Part shown: one piece after another, positions 31,590-39,939 of the stretch
How positions within the stretch are numbered: position 1 is the stretch's first letter
Layout: each line of letters begins with the position of its first letter
NCBI GenBank assembly: GCA_937935205.1
Contig: CALGXU010000089.1
Coordinates: forward strand, 1 to 41,867
Reading direction: 5' to 3'
DNA: 41,867 nt
Origin: an uncultured Rothia sp.
GTDB taxonomy: Bacteria > Actinomycetota > Actinomycetes > Actinomycetales > Micrococcaceae
Program-made: the position numbers and the translations under genes
Notes under the pieces: model-generated
Seen by the model: only the letters and a program-made list of their open reading frames with translations
Databases searched by the model: none
Told to the model about the DNA's origin: nothing

Positions 31590-32321
31590 CTAAACCTCGA
31601 TCTCAAACTCACCGTCAGCTTCGTTGATCCACCGGAAGTTAGCTTCACCACTGTTAAACGACCATTGATCTTGGTCGATGGCTTCGGGATTCCACTTCGG
31701 TTGACCACCCATCTTAGCGACTATGAACGATAGTATCTTGTCCATCGAAGCATCACCGGTGTCAGAACCATACAAAGCTTCAGTGGCGGTTTTTAGATCT
31801 TCGGAATCTAAAGAGTCCAGGTCTATCCGAAAATACGGAGTAACATACCCAGTACCCTTGAAACTCTGAGGGACTACTTGGCAGTCAAAACCTATGACTT
31901 GAGGATCACGAGTTTCTTTGATAGTGCGGTGTTCACGATCTGATGGGTTCGCCAACAGATTAGGATACACATGCACCTGCCGAGACCCGTCACTACCCAG
32001 AGACTGGAAAGTAAAACCGAATGTTTTGGGTCGACCTTCGTCAGCGTAGATACCAACAGCTTTTGGTACAATCCCCATACGCTGGTCCAAGATTGGCGGA
32101 TAGGTATAACAACTAATTTTCAGTTCTCGTTCGATGTTACCAGCGACTCCCCCCCACTTCCGACCTTCGTAATACAATGACGTCATCTCGGCTTGGCGTT
32201 TCTCTGTAGCAGAGATTAGCCCATGCCACGCCCAAGCCTTGCCTTGGTATTCGCTAAGGTACAACACTCCTCGACTGCAACCCTCGGTGAAAAACCGTTC
32301 GTCCCATTTCAACTTGGTCAT
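31590..32321 (-). CDS. Second tail-tube-like protein (paralogue of the major tail protein)
   Basis: This 243-residue protein is clearly related to the major tail protein at 32880-33560. Both have GVLY, a (W)HGL/(W)NGL element, a YTYP element and a loop with GRPKTFGFTFQS or RKPFGFSWQ, then HxxxNLLANPSDREHRTI or NALAKPSSKDHSTI. The C-terminal 60 residues (KMGGQPKWNPEAIDQDQWSF) are extra. It may form a special ring at the tail tip or a tube with a decoration domain. It starts at the ATG at 32321, overlapping the chaperone stop (ATGA). Confidence 0.83.
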   Translation of the reverse strand: MTKLKWDERFFTEGCSRGVLYLSEYQGKAWAWHGLISATEKRQAEMTSLYYEGRKWGGVAGNIERELKISCYTYPPILDQRMGIVPKAVGIYADEGRPKTFGFTFQSLGSDGSRQVHVYPNLLANPSDREHRTIKETRDPQVIGFDCQVVPQSFKGTGYVTPYFRIDLDSLDSEDLKTATEALYGSDTGDASMDKILSFIVAKMGGQPKWNPEAIDQDQWSFNSGEANFRWINEADGEFEIEV

Positions 32322-32878
32322 CCGCTCGTCCCCCACTTTGCTCGACGCTCAGCGTTGAGTTTCTGGTTACGAGCCATGATTTCAGCTTGCGAAAGTTTCT
32401 TAGGTTTCTCAGGTGAGTTCTTAATGCCGAAGATCCGAATGAGCGCAAGCAGGCGATTGATATGCCACATCTCGCACTCCTTCGGAATACCGTTAGCGAA
32501 CATCATGTAGTAGATGAGTTCTGCGGTGATTACTTCAGTCGACGAAGAGCCAGTACCACTGTCCGAAAACGTAGTAGCACTGGCTCTTGAGGCGATGTGG
32601 TCGTTAATAAGACCCATCTGCTCTGCGGTGATGTGCGAAATAGCTTCATCAAGCGTTGCACGGGGCAGCTTGTTAACGACCATCATCGAAATGTAGTCCA
32701 ACAGTTCTTCTTGTGTCTTGTCGTCGTCACTCACTAGAAAGGGTCGTTGGTACTTCTCTTCCCATTTTGAGATGCTGACTAAACTGTGACACATCGAGAG
32801 ATGGACTTTCACTGGCAAGAACTGATTCCGAGCCCCGTCAAAGTTGTGACGCGAAACGACATCAAGTTCTAGCGTCAT
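32318..32878 (-). CDS. Tail assembly chaperone
   Basis: The 186-residue protein contains FLPVKVHLSMCHSLVSISKWEEKY, EELLDYISMMVV, TAELIYYMMFANGIP and a C-terminal YARN-like ILARNQKLNAERRAK. I recall these from chaperones that coat the tape measure in Gram-positive siphophages. It lies between the major tail protein and the second tube-like gene. A run of five G near its end (about 32336) could allow a -1 shift, but the downstream frame is a separate tail protein. Confidence 0.78.
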   Translation of the reverse strand: MTLELDVVSRHNFDGARNQFLPVKVHLSMCHSLVSISKWEEKYQRPFLVSDDDKTQEELLDYISMMVVNKLPRATLDEAISHITAEQMGLINDHIASRASATTFSDSGTGSSSTEVITAELIYYMMFANGIPKECEMWHINRLLALIRIFGIKNSPEKPKKLSQAEIMARNQKLNAERRAKWGTSG

Positions 32879-32879
32879 G

Positions 32880-33560
32880 TTACGGCTTCTTCACGATCGT
32901 GAGGACTTCTTCGGGGCTGAGGAGCGTCGGCGGTTCGGTCTCAGTGCCGTACAGCTTCTTCTCCAGTTCGGCTAGGTTCTCCTTCTTCACAGACTTGGAC
33001 GGAACTACGATATGAGCCGTCGGCTTCAGGTCCTTGAAGTCGCCGTCAGACTTGAACCCCGTCGGGGTGGTCGAAATCTCCCACGACATCGTAACAGCTT
33101 CGGGCGAATCATTGATCGTGCTATGATCCTTGGACGAAGGTTTGGCCAAAGCATTCCACACAATGTGAATGTCATAGCCGAAATCCACGCCTTCGGTATC
33201 ATTGCCGACACGAGTCTGCCACGAGAAACCGAACGGCTTCCGTGTCTGCTGCGTCACCAAAGCGCCACCAATAGTAGCCGAGCCATCGCATTCTGCGAAC
33301 TGGTCGGGGTAGGTGTATGCTTCGATGGTGGCGCCGAACTTCTCGTCCGAGATCAAACCCAGGTACTTGATGTTGTCGGCGTAAATGTCGGTAACTTCAG
33401 CACCGGAGGGGCTTTCGGTCACCTTGGTGAGGCCATTCCATGCGACACCTTCACCATAAACTTTTTGCGTGGCGTTGTAAGGGTAAAGAACGCCCTTGTT
33501 CACACCCGTCTGGAACTTGCGTTCACCAACGCTGTCCCATACTAGTTGTTTACCAGCCAT
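32880..33560 (-). CDS. Major tail (tube) protein
   Basis: This 226-residue protein has the pattern of phage major tail proteins. MAGKQLVWDSVGERKFQTGV and GVLYPYN lead to GVAWNGLTKVTESPSGAEVTDIYADN and the IEAYTYPDQFAECDG loop. RKPFGFSWQTRVGND and DYDIHI-like VDFGYDIHIVWNALAKPSSKDH follow. It should polymerise into the tail tube. AGGAG lies before the ATG. The gene is 1-2 bases from the chaperone downstream, and the neck genes lie upstream, as expected. Confidence 0.93.
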   Translation of the reverse strand: MAGKQLVWDSVGERKFQTGVNKGVLYPYNATQKVYGEGVAWNGLTKVTESPSGAEVTDIYADNIKYLGLISDEKFGATIEAYTYPDQFAECDGSATIGGALVTQQTRKPFGFSWQTRVGNDTEGVDFGYDIHIVWNALAKPSSKDHSTINDSPEAVTMSWEISTTPTGFKSDGDFKDLKPTAHIVVPSKSVKKENLAELEKKLYGTETEPPTLLSPEEVLTIVKKP

Positions 33561-33568
33561 TATTCTCC

Positions 33569-33877
33569 TTAATTGTAGATACTAAAGACGTAATGGTTCA
33601 AGCCGTCTTTAGCAAACCATTGTTGGAACGTACAATATTCCATGTTGGAAATCTCTTCAACAAGAGCCGGATCCGGCTTGCGCGCAATCAAAGTGACTTG
33701 ATAGCGGCTGGCACGATGATACTTTTTGTTATCAGCGTGTTTCACTCCGGTTCCGTCGTATTGATAGAGTATGCACGGATACGTGAGCTTATGCATCGAC
33801 GGGGGCTGATACAACACAGGTACACCAGCCCCCGCTATCTGTTCAAGCTTAAGGTGTAAGTTCCGCCTTCGGTCCAT
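33569..33877 (-). CDS. Head-tail joining / tail terminator-like protein
   Basis: This 102-residue protein (from the ATG at 33877) carries VLYQPPSMHKLTYPCILYQYDGTG, AIDNKKYHRASRYQVTLI-like and DPALVEEISNMEYC, FAKDGLNHYVFSIYN. Together these recall the small terminator or connector proteins just before the major tail protein in siphophages. GGGAGG lies upstream of the ATG within the end of the preceding gene. Confidence 0.83.
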   Translation of the reverse strand: MDRRRNLHLKLEQIAGAGVPVLYQPPSMHKLTYPCILYQYDGTGVKHADNKKYHRASRYQVTLIARKPDPALVEEISNMEYCTFQQWFAKDGLNHYVFSIYN

Positions 33878-34184
33878 GCCACACACCTCCCAGCGTAAGA
33901 GTGATGCGTGGATGATTCATCTCCACAGACGTAACTGCTAAATACAGAGTACCCCAACGAACATAGACCGCTAGGTCTAAATGATCCTTGAGGTAGTCGT
34001 CGGCGACGACGGATACCGCCATATCAAAGTTCACGTTAGCGTTGAGTTTACCAACGTCTTGATTATTGCGGTATGATCGAACGACGTCGCCAAAAGCTTG
34101 ACGCTCAGTTACCTTCACGTCGTATACACCTTCGTCGATCTCGATAGGCTCGCCGAATCCGACAGCGCCGCTAAAGCGTGTCAT
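33849..34184 (-). CDS. Neck / head-closure protein
   Basis: This 111-residue beta-rich protein (EIDEGVYDVKVTERQAFGDV, NVNFDMAVSVVADDYLKDHL, GTLYLAVTSVEMNHPRITL, GGVWHGPKAEL) lies between the capsid and the tail terminator-like gene, the usual place of the head-closure protein. It overlaps the next gene by 29 bases. I recall similar proteins in Gram-positive siphophages but cannot name the family with certainty. Confidence 0.78.
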   Translation of the reverse strand: MTRFSGAVGFGEPIEIDEGVYDVKVTERQAFGDVVRSYRNNQDVGKLNANVNFDMAVSVVADDYLKDHLDLAVYVRWGTLYLAVTSVEMNHPRITLTLGGVWHGPKAELTP

Positions 34185-34207
34185 GATTCAACCTTCCCAT
34201 TTTGAGC

Positions 34208-36097
34208 TTAGTGCCCAGGCTGCGGAGTCACCCCGCCACCGCCGCCAGCCTTCTTGGTGTGACGCTGGTCAGCAAGCAACCGGCTTTCGTCAAGCTTGTT
34301 GGTCGGAGCGTCACCAGAAGCAGTAGGCGAACCAGTCTTCCACAGAGCCATAGCGGACTTGGCCCGAACCAGCGCACCCGACATACGGGTTTCAATCAGG
34401 TACTTGTGCTGGTTGTAGTCGATGTCGAACTGGTCGAACATACCAAGCTTACCGCCCTGGTCGGTACCAACCTGGTAATCCGCCAAGTTGACGATAAGGC
34501 CAACCAGGTTCGGGACCCGCTCCATGGTTTCGACAGTGACAATCTTCGAGACACGCATGGCGTCTGCGATAGCCTGGTCGTTGGGGTAAATCCGTCGACC
34601 GTCCTTGTCCTTGATCCAGCGCAGCTTACCGAGAACAGCCTCGGTGGTATAAAGTGCTGGCTGACCAGAACCCTTGTAGAAATGCCGGCTGGTGTCGATG
34701 AGTTCAATCATGGCGTCAGTACCGATATCACCCTGAGCAATCTCAAGACGATGGGTAAAGAACTCATGATCCGTAGCGATAGGACGGATGTTCTTAGCGT
34801 TGATATAGTCCGGGGACTCAATATCACGGTTGTCACCAAACAGAATTGCCGAAGCAATTTCCTCATGGAGCATCAGCAGCATCTCAGCCTTGATCCAAGC
34901 CACTGCGTCGAAGGTCGTGATGTCCAGCATGTCATCCCGATTCACCTTCTGGCGCTTATACACCGTTGTCGGACCGGTGGAGCGGTTCTTCAACTCAAAG
35001 AACTCGTCCTTCTTCATCGAGCCCTTGATATAACCCTTGGCTCGGGCTTCATCTTGGGTGATGTCTGCGTGCACCGAACGAACCCGAGTAAACGGAGCGC
35101 TGGTGACGCCATTCATAACACCATCAACCCATTCTGTCCGACGCTTAATGAACTCCGGCTTGTTCTGGAAGTCCTTAGCCTGTGGGAACAGAAGGTCGAT
35201 GTTGGTGATACCGAACTGGTCAGCATGGAACAGTACGGATTCCTTGAGTGAGCCCACCTCCTGGGCATCTTTGAACACATCGGCCATGTCCGAATGAGAC
35301 AAAACAGGCCGACGACCGCTTGGGGCTAGTCGACCCTGGTCGAATACATTACCCATGTATGCGTCTCCGTTGTAATCGTATTGTGCAAGTTCTTCTGGCT
35401 CGAAGTCGTCCTCTTCATAGTCGTAATCATTATCGTCGTAGTCGTCCTCGTACTCGCCTTCATCCTCATCGTAGAAGTCGTCTTCGTCAACGGCGTCTTC
35501 GACACCAGCTTCGTAGCCTTGTGCGGCTGCGTTTTCGAGCAGGGCTCCGACGATTTCCTGTTGTTCCGGTGTCAAGCTGTCGAGGACCGCTTGAATGTCT
35601 TCGGATTCGTCATCGTCATCATGCATAAGATAGCCGTCACCATGAGACAGAGTGCCCCCGTAAATGACCGCTTCGTCTTGCAATTCGGTCTCTTCGCCAT
35701 CGCTGTGACGGAGGACCACATTATCAATTTTTGCGCCTGGGTTGGCTCCTGATAGCACTAGGCTAACCTCCCTGATTTGACCGTGCATCACGTTCTTTTC
35801 CTTTTCAACCAACTGGTTTGCGTAGATCGAAAGACTCGTGATGTCACCGTGTTGAACAAGTTGTTTTGCATTCTGGGCTTTCGCTGTGTGGTTGAAGAAG
35901 CCATAAGCGTAAACCCCGTCATCCCGATTCTCTAGGGCGGCATGCCCAAGCACGTTGTCGGGATCGTGGTGTCCGTGTTGCCACACCAATGGTACCGTAC
36001 TGCCGTCGTTGTCTTTGAAGGCGTCAGGTAGAATAGTGCGACCATCAGAACACCGAATACCAGCGCGAGTAGCATACCCGCTAAAGTCTGGTCGCAT
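34208..36097 (-). CDS. Fused prohead protease and HK97-fold major capsid protein
   Basis: This 629-residue protein joins two parts. Residues 1-125 look like an S78 prohead protease: VWQHGHHDPDNVLGHA gives the catalytic His, and HGDITSLSIYA the likely catalytic Ser90. Residues 126-265 form a strongly acidic delta/scaffold-like region (EDAVDEDDFYDEDEGEYEDD at 200-219). The HK97 capsid fold follows from about 270 (LKESVLFHADQFGITNIDLLF, DARAKGYIKGSMKKDEFFEL, TPTTVYKRQKV-like). HSD occurs twice, near 131 and 268, at plausible processing points. Fusion of protease and capsid makes self-cleavage during maturation likely. Confidence 0.92.
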   Translation of the reverse strand: MRPDFSGYATRAGIRCSDGRTILPDAFKDNDGSTVPLVWQHGHHDPDNVLGHAALENRDDGVYAYGFFNHTAKAQNAKQLVQHGDITSLSIYANQLVEKEKNVMHGQIREVSLVLSGANPGAKIDNVVLRHSDGEETELQDEAVIYGGTLSHGDGYLMHDDDDESEDIQAVLDSLTPEQQEIVGALLENAAAQGYEAGVEDAVDEDDFYDEDEGEYEDDYDDNDYDYEEDDFEPEELAQYDYNGDAYMGNVFDQGRLAPSGRRPVLSHSDMADVFKDAQEVGSLKESVLFHADQFGITNIDLLFPQAKDFQNKPEFIKRRTEWVDGVMNGVTSAPFTRVRSVHADITQDEARAKGYIKGSMKKDEFFELKNRSTGPTTVYKRQKVNRDDMLDITTFDAVAWIKAEMLLMLHEEIASAILFGDNRDIESPDYINAKNIRPIATDHEFFTHRLEIAQGDIGTDAMIELIDTSRHFYKGSGQPALYTTEAVLGKLRWIKDKDGRRIYPNDQAIADAMRVSKIVTVETMERVPNLVGLIVNLADYQVGTDQGGKLGMFDQFDIDYNQHKYLIETRMSGALVRAKSAMALWKTGSPTASGDAPTNKLDESRLLADQRHTKKAGGGGGVTPQPGH

Positions 36098-36117
36098 AAT
36101 TTCCTTTCCATTTTGAG

Positions 36118-37395
36118 CTACTGATACTGATCGGGATCGTACTCGGGTGGGTACTCCTCCGGCTGAGCGTATGGGTTCATGTCTTCCTCTTCTTCGCCCT
36201 CTTCTCCACCTGGATAGGTGTCGTCATAAGGCATGTTAGCGTTGTAGAGCTCGTCAGCCTTGGGATCCGTCGAAGGACGCATACCGATGATAGCCCGAAC
36301 CTCGTTGGCAGACAGAATCTCGTTTCGAGTGAACTTGTCTGCGATGTCAGCGATCTTCTCCATCGGCACGAGATCGAATGGGCGTCGAAGGTACAACACC
36401 GTCTGCCGCTGAGTGCGAGCAGTCTTAGTGAGGAATGTTCGGGCCAACTCTTCAGCAATACTATCAGCCACCGGCTTGATAATGCGATTCTGATAGTTCA
36501 GCAACGCTGTTTCAGGTGCTGTTCCGTCGAGAATCTCTGTCGTCAAACCAAGCTGAGCTTGTACTTGCTTAGTGAGCCATTCGATCCTTGGAAGGATATT
36601 GTTTTCGACAGCGCGGTTCAATTGTGTGATCTTCTCCGTGCCGTCAACGTAGGCGATACCGTAGTCAGTCTTGCGTAACTGCATCTCGATGTCTCGAATA
36701 CGGTTCTCCGCTTGCTGACGACGGTTCTCGCCTTTCACAACATATGGAAGTTGGATAATCACATCCAGTTTCTTACTGCTGAGATCATCTTCGATCCCAT
36801 CCATCATACGAAGAGCCTTGGCAAGTCGTTGGAACATGCTGTTTGGCTCGTTCATGATGTCATAGAGCGGATTCTCGATGATAGCAACAGTATTCTTTGG
36901 AAGTGTGATTTGTTTATGTTGCCCGTCACGCTCGTCGTACAAATCAACCATTACGTGCTGAGGATACCAGTTGACGATCTCCCCAACACGTAACGATTTG
37001 ATGTCGAAACCGCCAGACCGCAGCGGTGAAATGTCGGTCTCGACAGCAACCACAGCCGCGACGCCCTTCTTAAACAGAGTAATAGCTAAATCCTGTTTGA
37101 AAGCGCGTGCGGCTTGGTCTGTGTTTGCTTCGACGTTCAGGCAGTTCTGGAGTCCAGATGGTATGGTCTCCAGATAGCCGCCATTCTCATCAGTACGAGC
37201 GTGTAAAAACTCAACCGAAGCTACGTCAATAGCCATACGAGTAATGATAGAGTTCACAAACGAACGGTCAGCACCAGTAAAACTCAAAAAACGCCGTGAG
37301 GGACCGTACTGTGCCCAACCTCCAACGTTTGACGGAGGATTTGGCGGATCACGGAATGCATTCCAAGCGTGTTTCAGTTTTTCTGTAAATGACAA
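36118..37395 (-). CDS. Portal protein (HK97-type)
   Basis: This 425-residue protein has the phage portal pattern: GADRSFVNSIITRMAIDVASV, the NVEANTDQAARAFKQDLA segment, and FKKGVAAVVAVETD. The C-terminal half has GTAPETALLNYQNRIIKPVADSIAEE and PLVPMEKIADIADKF-like. It ends in a strongly acidic tail (EEGEEEEDMNPY). It forms the ring through which the terminase threads DNA. It lies between two tagged or packaging proteins and the protease-capsid gene. Confidence 0.94.
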   Translation of the reverse strand: MSFTEKLKHAWNAFRDPPNPPSNVGGWAQYGPSRRFLSFTGADRSFVNSIITRMAIDVASVEFLHARTDENGGYLETIPSGLQNCLNVEANTDQAARAFKQDLAITLFKKGVAAVVAVETDISPLRSGGFDIKSLRVGEIVNWYPQHVMVDLYDERDGQHKQITLPKNTVAIIENPLYDIMNEPNSMFQRLAKALRMMDGIEDDLSSKKLDVIIQLPYVVKGENRRQQAENRIRDIEMQLRKTDYGIAYVDGTEKITQLNRAVENNILPRIEWLTKQVQAQLGLTTEILDGTAPETALLNYQNRIIKPVADSIAEELARTFLTKTARTQRQTVLYLRRPFDLVPMEKIADIADKFTRNEILSANEVRAIIGMRPSTDPKADELYNANMPYDDTYPGGEEGEEEEDMNPYAQPEEYPPEYDPDQYQ

Positions 37396-37417
37396 GAGCG
37401 TTGTTACTTTCTATCAG

Positions 37418-38179
37418 TTACAAAATGGCGTACCGACCGTAGGGGTCGAGTGCGAAGTGGTACAGCGCTTCACCTGGGCTGTCGTAAGCGAAGTGTGCGG
37501 CGTGGGCACCACGAGAAACGTGTCGGCCCTGGTACTTACGACGAGTCCGATAAGCGTCTGCTAGCGCACTGACAGCGGCTCGTCCTTGATCGACTTTACC
37601 AGCTGCTCGGCTAGCAGCAGCCCGTCGTGAAGAATGTTTTCCGCCTAACGCATAACTACCAACTGCGCTACCGGCTTTCCGTGCTGCTGATCCAGCTGCG
37701 GCACCGGCTCGCTTACCGAGAACGCCACCAGCGTACCGAGCACCATAACCGATGATTTGTGCGCCATCCTTAGCGTCTTTAGCTCGCGTCTTGACTGCGC
37801 TGCCAGCGCTTCGAGCTGCGGCACCGGCTGCTTTAAGACCAGCCCGTCGTGAAGAATGTTTGCCACCTAACGCATAACTACCAACTGCGCTACCGGCTTT
37901 CCGTGCTGCACCACCAACACGGTCAATACCTTGTTGCGCGCGCAACGCGCCGACCATAAGGTGCGCGGCTCCATGTGGTGTACTAATATACTTCTTGCCC
38001 CGATAAGCGCCATACCCCAAAGCTGCTGCACCAGCTGCTGCACCGACACCGAGAGCGACACGCTTTGCAATCCGCTTCCGTCGTGCGCTTCGTGCGGCAC
38101 CAGACATCGTAGGGCGTGCTTTGCGATGACCCCATCGCATACCCTTGATGCCGTAGTGGTATAATTCCATGTTTGTCAT
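37418..38179 (-). CDS. ELYHYG-tagged basic protein, structural/ejection candidate
   Basis: This 253-residue, very basic Ala/Gly-rich protein begins with the tag ELYHYGIKGMRWG (5-17), common in proteins near the head genes of Gram-positive phages and of unknown purpose. A hydrophobic Ala/Gly region (about 41-58) follows. A direct repeat (AARKAGSAVGSYALGG at 91-106 and 165-180) and an aromatic C-terminus (EALYHFALDPYGRYAIL) follow. It lies between the large terminase and the portal. It may be a scaffold or a DNA-associated internal protein. AGGAGG lies before the ATG. Confidence 0.85.
   Translation of the reverse strand: MTNMELYHYGIKGMRWGHRKARPTMSGAARSARRKRIAKRVALGVGAAAGAAALGYGAYRGKKYISTPHGAAHLMVGALRAQQGIDRVGGAARKAGSAVGSYALGGKHSSRRAGLKAAGAAARSAGSAVKTRAKDAKDGAQIIGYGARYAGGVLGKRAGAAAGSAARKAGSAVGSYALGGKHSSRRAAASRAAGKVDQGRAAVSALADAYRTRRKYQGRHVSRGAHAAHFAYDSPGEALYHFALDPYGRYAIL
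37619..37687. repeat. 69-bp direct repeat in the tagged protein gene, copy B
   Basis: It differs from 37841-37909 at two positions and lies 222 bases away, so the duplication keeps the reading frame. It encodes the second AARKAGSAVGSYALGGKHSS unit (residues 165 onward). Confidence 0.9.
37841..37909. repeat. 69-bp direct repeat in the tagged protein gene, copy A
   Basis: This is the partner of the repeat at 37619-37687 and encodes the first unit (residues 91 onward). The near identity points to a recent internal duplication. Confidence 0.9.
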
Positions 38180-38187
38180 ATGTCCTC

Positions 38188-39936
38188 CTATTCAAAACTG
38201 TCAGGATTTAGCTTGTACGCAACGTAAGCGTCCATGAGAGCCGCTACGTTGTCAATTTTTTCTTCATAGCGTCGTTTTAGAATCTTGCGATTACCGTTCG
38301 TATCCTCCATAACGATAGCGTTCCCCATACCGAATGTCATGAGCGCTTCGTCAAAAAGTAACGCACGATCTTCCGCAAGCTTCTTCAATTCTCCGAGTGG
38401 TACGGATTCGGTTTTGGCACCTTGAATGACTTTCTCAACGCCCCACTCACTATTCTCAGTCGTCCATCGTTCGATAAATTCACGCGCATTATACGGATCA
38501 TACCCAACCGAACGAATGTCGTATTGACACTCTTGGATGTGTGAATCCAGATCGTCATAGACTTGCATCATGTCTAACACGGTGCCGTCCATGACGATTA
38601 ATGTGCCTTCCTCGATGAACTCTTCGTACTTTAGACGACGAGCTGTCGTGAGCTTCATCAGGGTGCGTTCGGTGATATAAGATCGTGTCTTTACACCAAA
38701 CATGCTCCGCTGAAGGGGGAACAAAAACGTAAAAGCCGTGAAGTCATCGCCGAGTGACAAATCGACACCCATCGAACATGGCATGCCCCAGTATTGTTTC
38801 TTTGCATGTGGTAACGTTTCTTCGTAGGTGAAGAAATACGTGTACCCTTCCATGGGGATGCCGAAGCGTTTCGCTAGGATGTCGTTTCGTGCAGCGGGGA
38901 CTTGTTCAGCTCGTTCTACGTCTTTTTGGTAGGTTTCATAAGTCACCGTAATTCCGATGTTAGGATTAGCTTTGACCCACATGGCTGGATCGGCGACTTC
39001 CTTGACGTCGTCAAGACGGTAGTGCCAGATCGAAATGTGAGGCGCTAGGTAATTACCTTTGAGAATGTCTTGGAGTTCCAGCTTGATGGTGTCGCCAACG
39101 CTGTTACGAACGGTACCTTCCGACGAAATAGCGAGGATGAAGTAATCCTCGTTCTTGGAAGCGCCCTGTTCGATAGCGCCGATAACATCTTCTTTGATGT
39201 CGCCCGAAAGCCATTCATCGACGGTGTTTACCTTGGTACGCATTGACTGAAGTTTGTCGATGCGCATCGGTCGGACCTCAAGCAGCGAGTTAGTTAAGAA
39301 GTTTTCGATACCCCGTTTGGTGGGGGCAAGTTTGTTCTTCTCAGCTTTTCGGCCCGCTGCTTGAGGTGTGAAACCAGCCATACAAAGGAACTTAAACAAT
39401 GGCCCTTTGGATCGGATCATTGCGGTCTTGATTGGCTGGATTGTTTCTGACGCCAGCGGCATTGTGGGGGCCACAATAATCTGGTGTGTTGTTGTGGTGT
39501 CGACCGTGAGGAAATACGCTTGTAGATACGAAGCGTACATCGACTTGGCGGCGCCACGGGCCACGATGATATACTGTTTGTTCGTCAGACGCTTCTTAAC
39601 ACGCTTACGAACATACCGACCCCCACGATTTCCTGGACGAGGAACATAAACCGACCGGTCAACGAAGATGTACCAACCGAACAGCTGCTCTGCCCAGAGT
39701 TTGAACGAATCCATGACGAACACATCGGAACCATCAGTAAGAGTCATCTCGGATTCGACAAACTCGATGAAGCCGTCGATAGCGGTATCGTCGTAGTAAT
39801 ACTTTGGATCTGCTATCAGCGCGTCAATACGGTTCATCTCCATGGAAATTTCTTTACAGACTGGAATCTCACCCCGAAGAACTTTCTCACGGAAAATGCC
39901 GTAATACTTCGGTGTAGCTGTGTTCGACAGAGCCAT
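38188..39936 (-). CDS. terL: Terminase large subunit
   Basis: The 582-residue protein has the packaging ATPase and nuclease motifs: Walker A ARGAAKS (126-132), Walker B TVDEW (238-242), and motif III AISSEGT (269-275). The RNase H-like nuclease acidic residues lie in MGVDLSLGDD (389-398), VGYDPYN (477-483) and LMDAYVAY (567-574). It cuts and pumps concatemeric DNA into the prohead. The TerS-like gene and HNH lie four genes upstream across the contig ends, with the endolysin, connector and tagged protein in between. Confidence 0.95.
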   Translation of the reverse strand: MALSNTATPKYYGIFREKVLRGEIPVCKEISMEMNRIDALIADPKYYYDDTAIDGFIEFVESEMTLTDGSDVFVMDSFKLWAEQLFGWYIFVDRSVYVPRPGNRGGRYVRKRVKKRLTNKQYIIVARGAAKSMYASYLQAYFLTVDTTTTHQIIVAPTMPLASETIQPIKTAMIRSKGPLFKFLCMAGFTPQAAGRKAEKNKLAPTKRGIENFLTNSLLEVRPMRIDKLQSMRTKVNTVDEWLSGDIKEDVIGAIEQGASKNEDYFILAISSEGTVRNSVGDTIKLELQDILKGNYLAPHISIWHYRLDDVKEVADPAMWVKANPNIGITVTYETYQKDVERAEQVPAARNDILAKRFGIPMEGYTYFFTYEETLPHAKKQYWGMPCSMGVDLSLGDDFTAFTFLFPLQRSMFGVKTRSYITERTLMKLTTARRLKYEEFIEEGTLIVMDGTVLDMMQVYDDLDSHIQECQYDIRSVGYDPYNAREFIERWTTENSEWGVEKVIQGAKTESVPLGELKKLAEDRALLFDEALMTFGMGNAIVMEDTNGNRKILKRRYEEKIDNVAALMDAYVAYKLNPDSFE

Positions 39937-39939
39937 CGG

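Noticed and set aside
32318..32350. Programmed -1 frameshift at a five-G run fusing the chaperone to the second tube-like protein
   Set aside because: There is no proper slippery heptamer, and the downstream frame has its own ATG overlapping the stop and encodes a full tail-tube-like protein.
34202..35251. Plus-strand 349-residue ORF opposite the capsid gene
   Set aside because: It is antisense to a clear HK97 capsid domain, has no ribosome-binding site and no recognisable domain.
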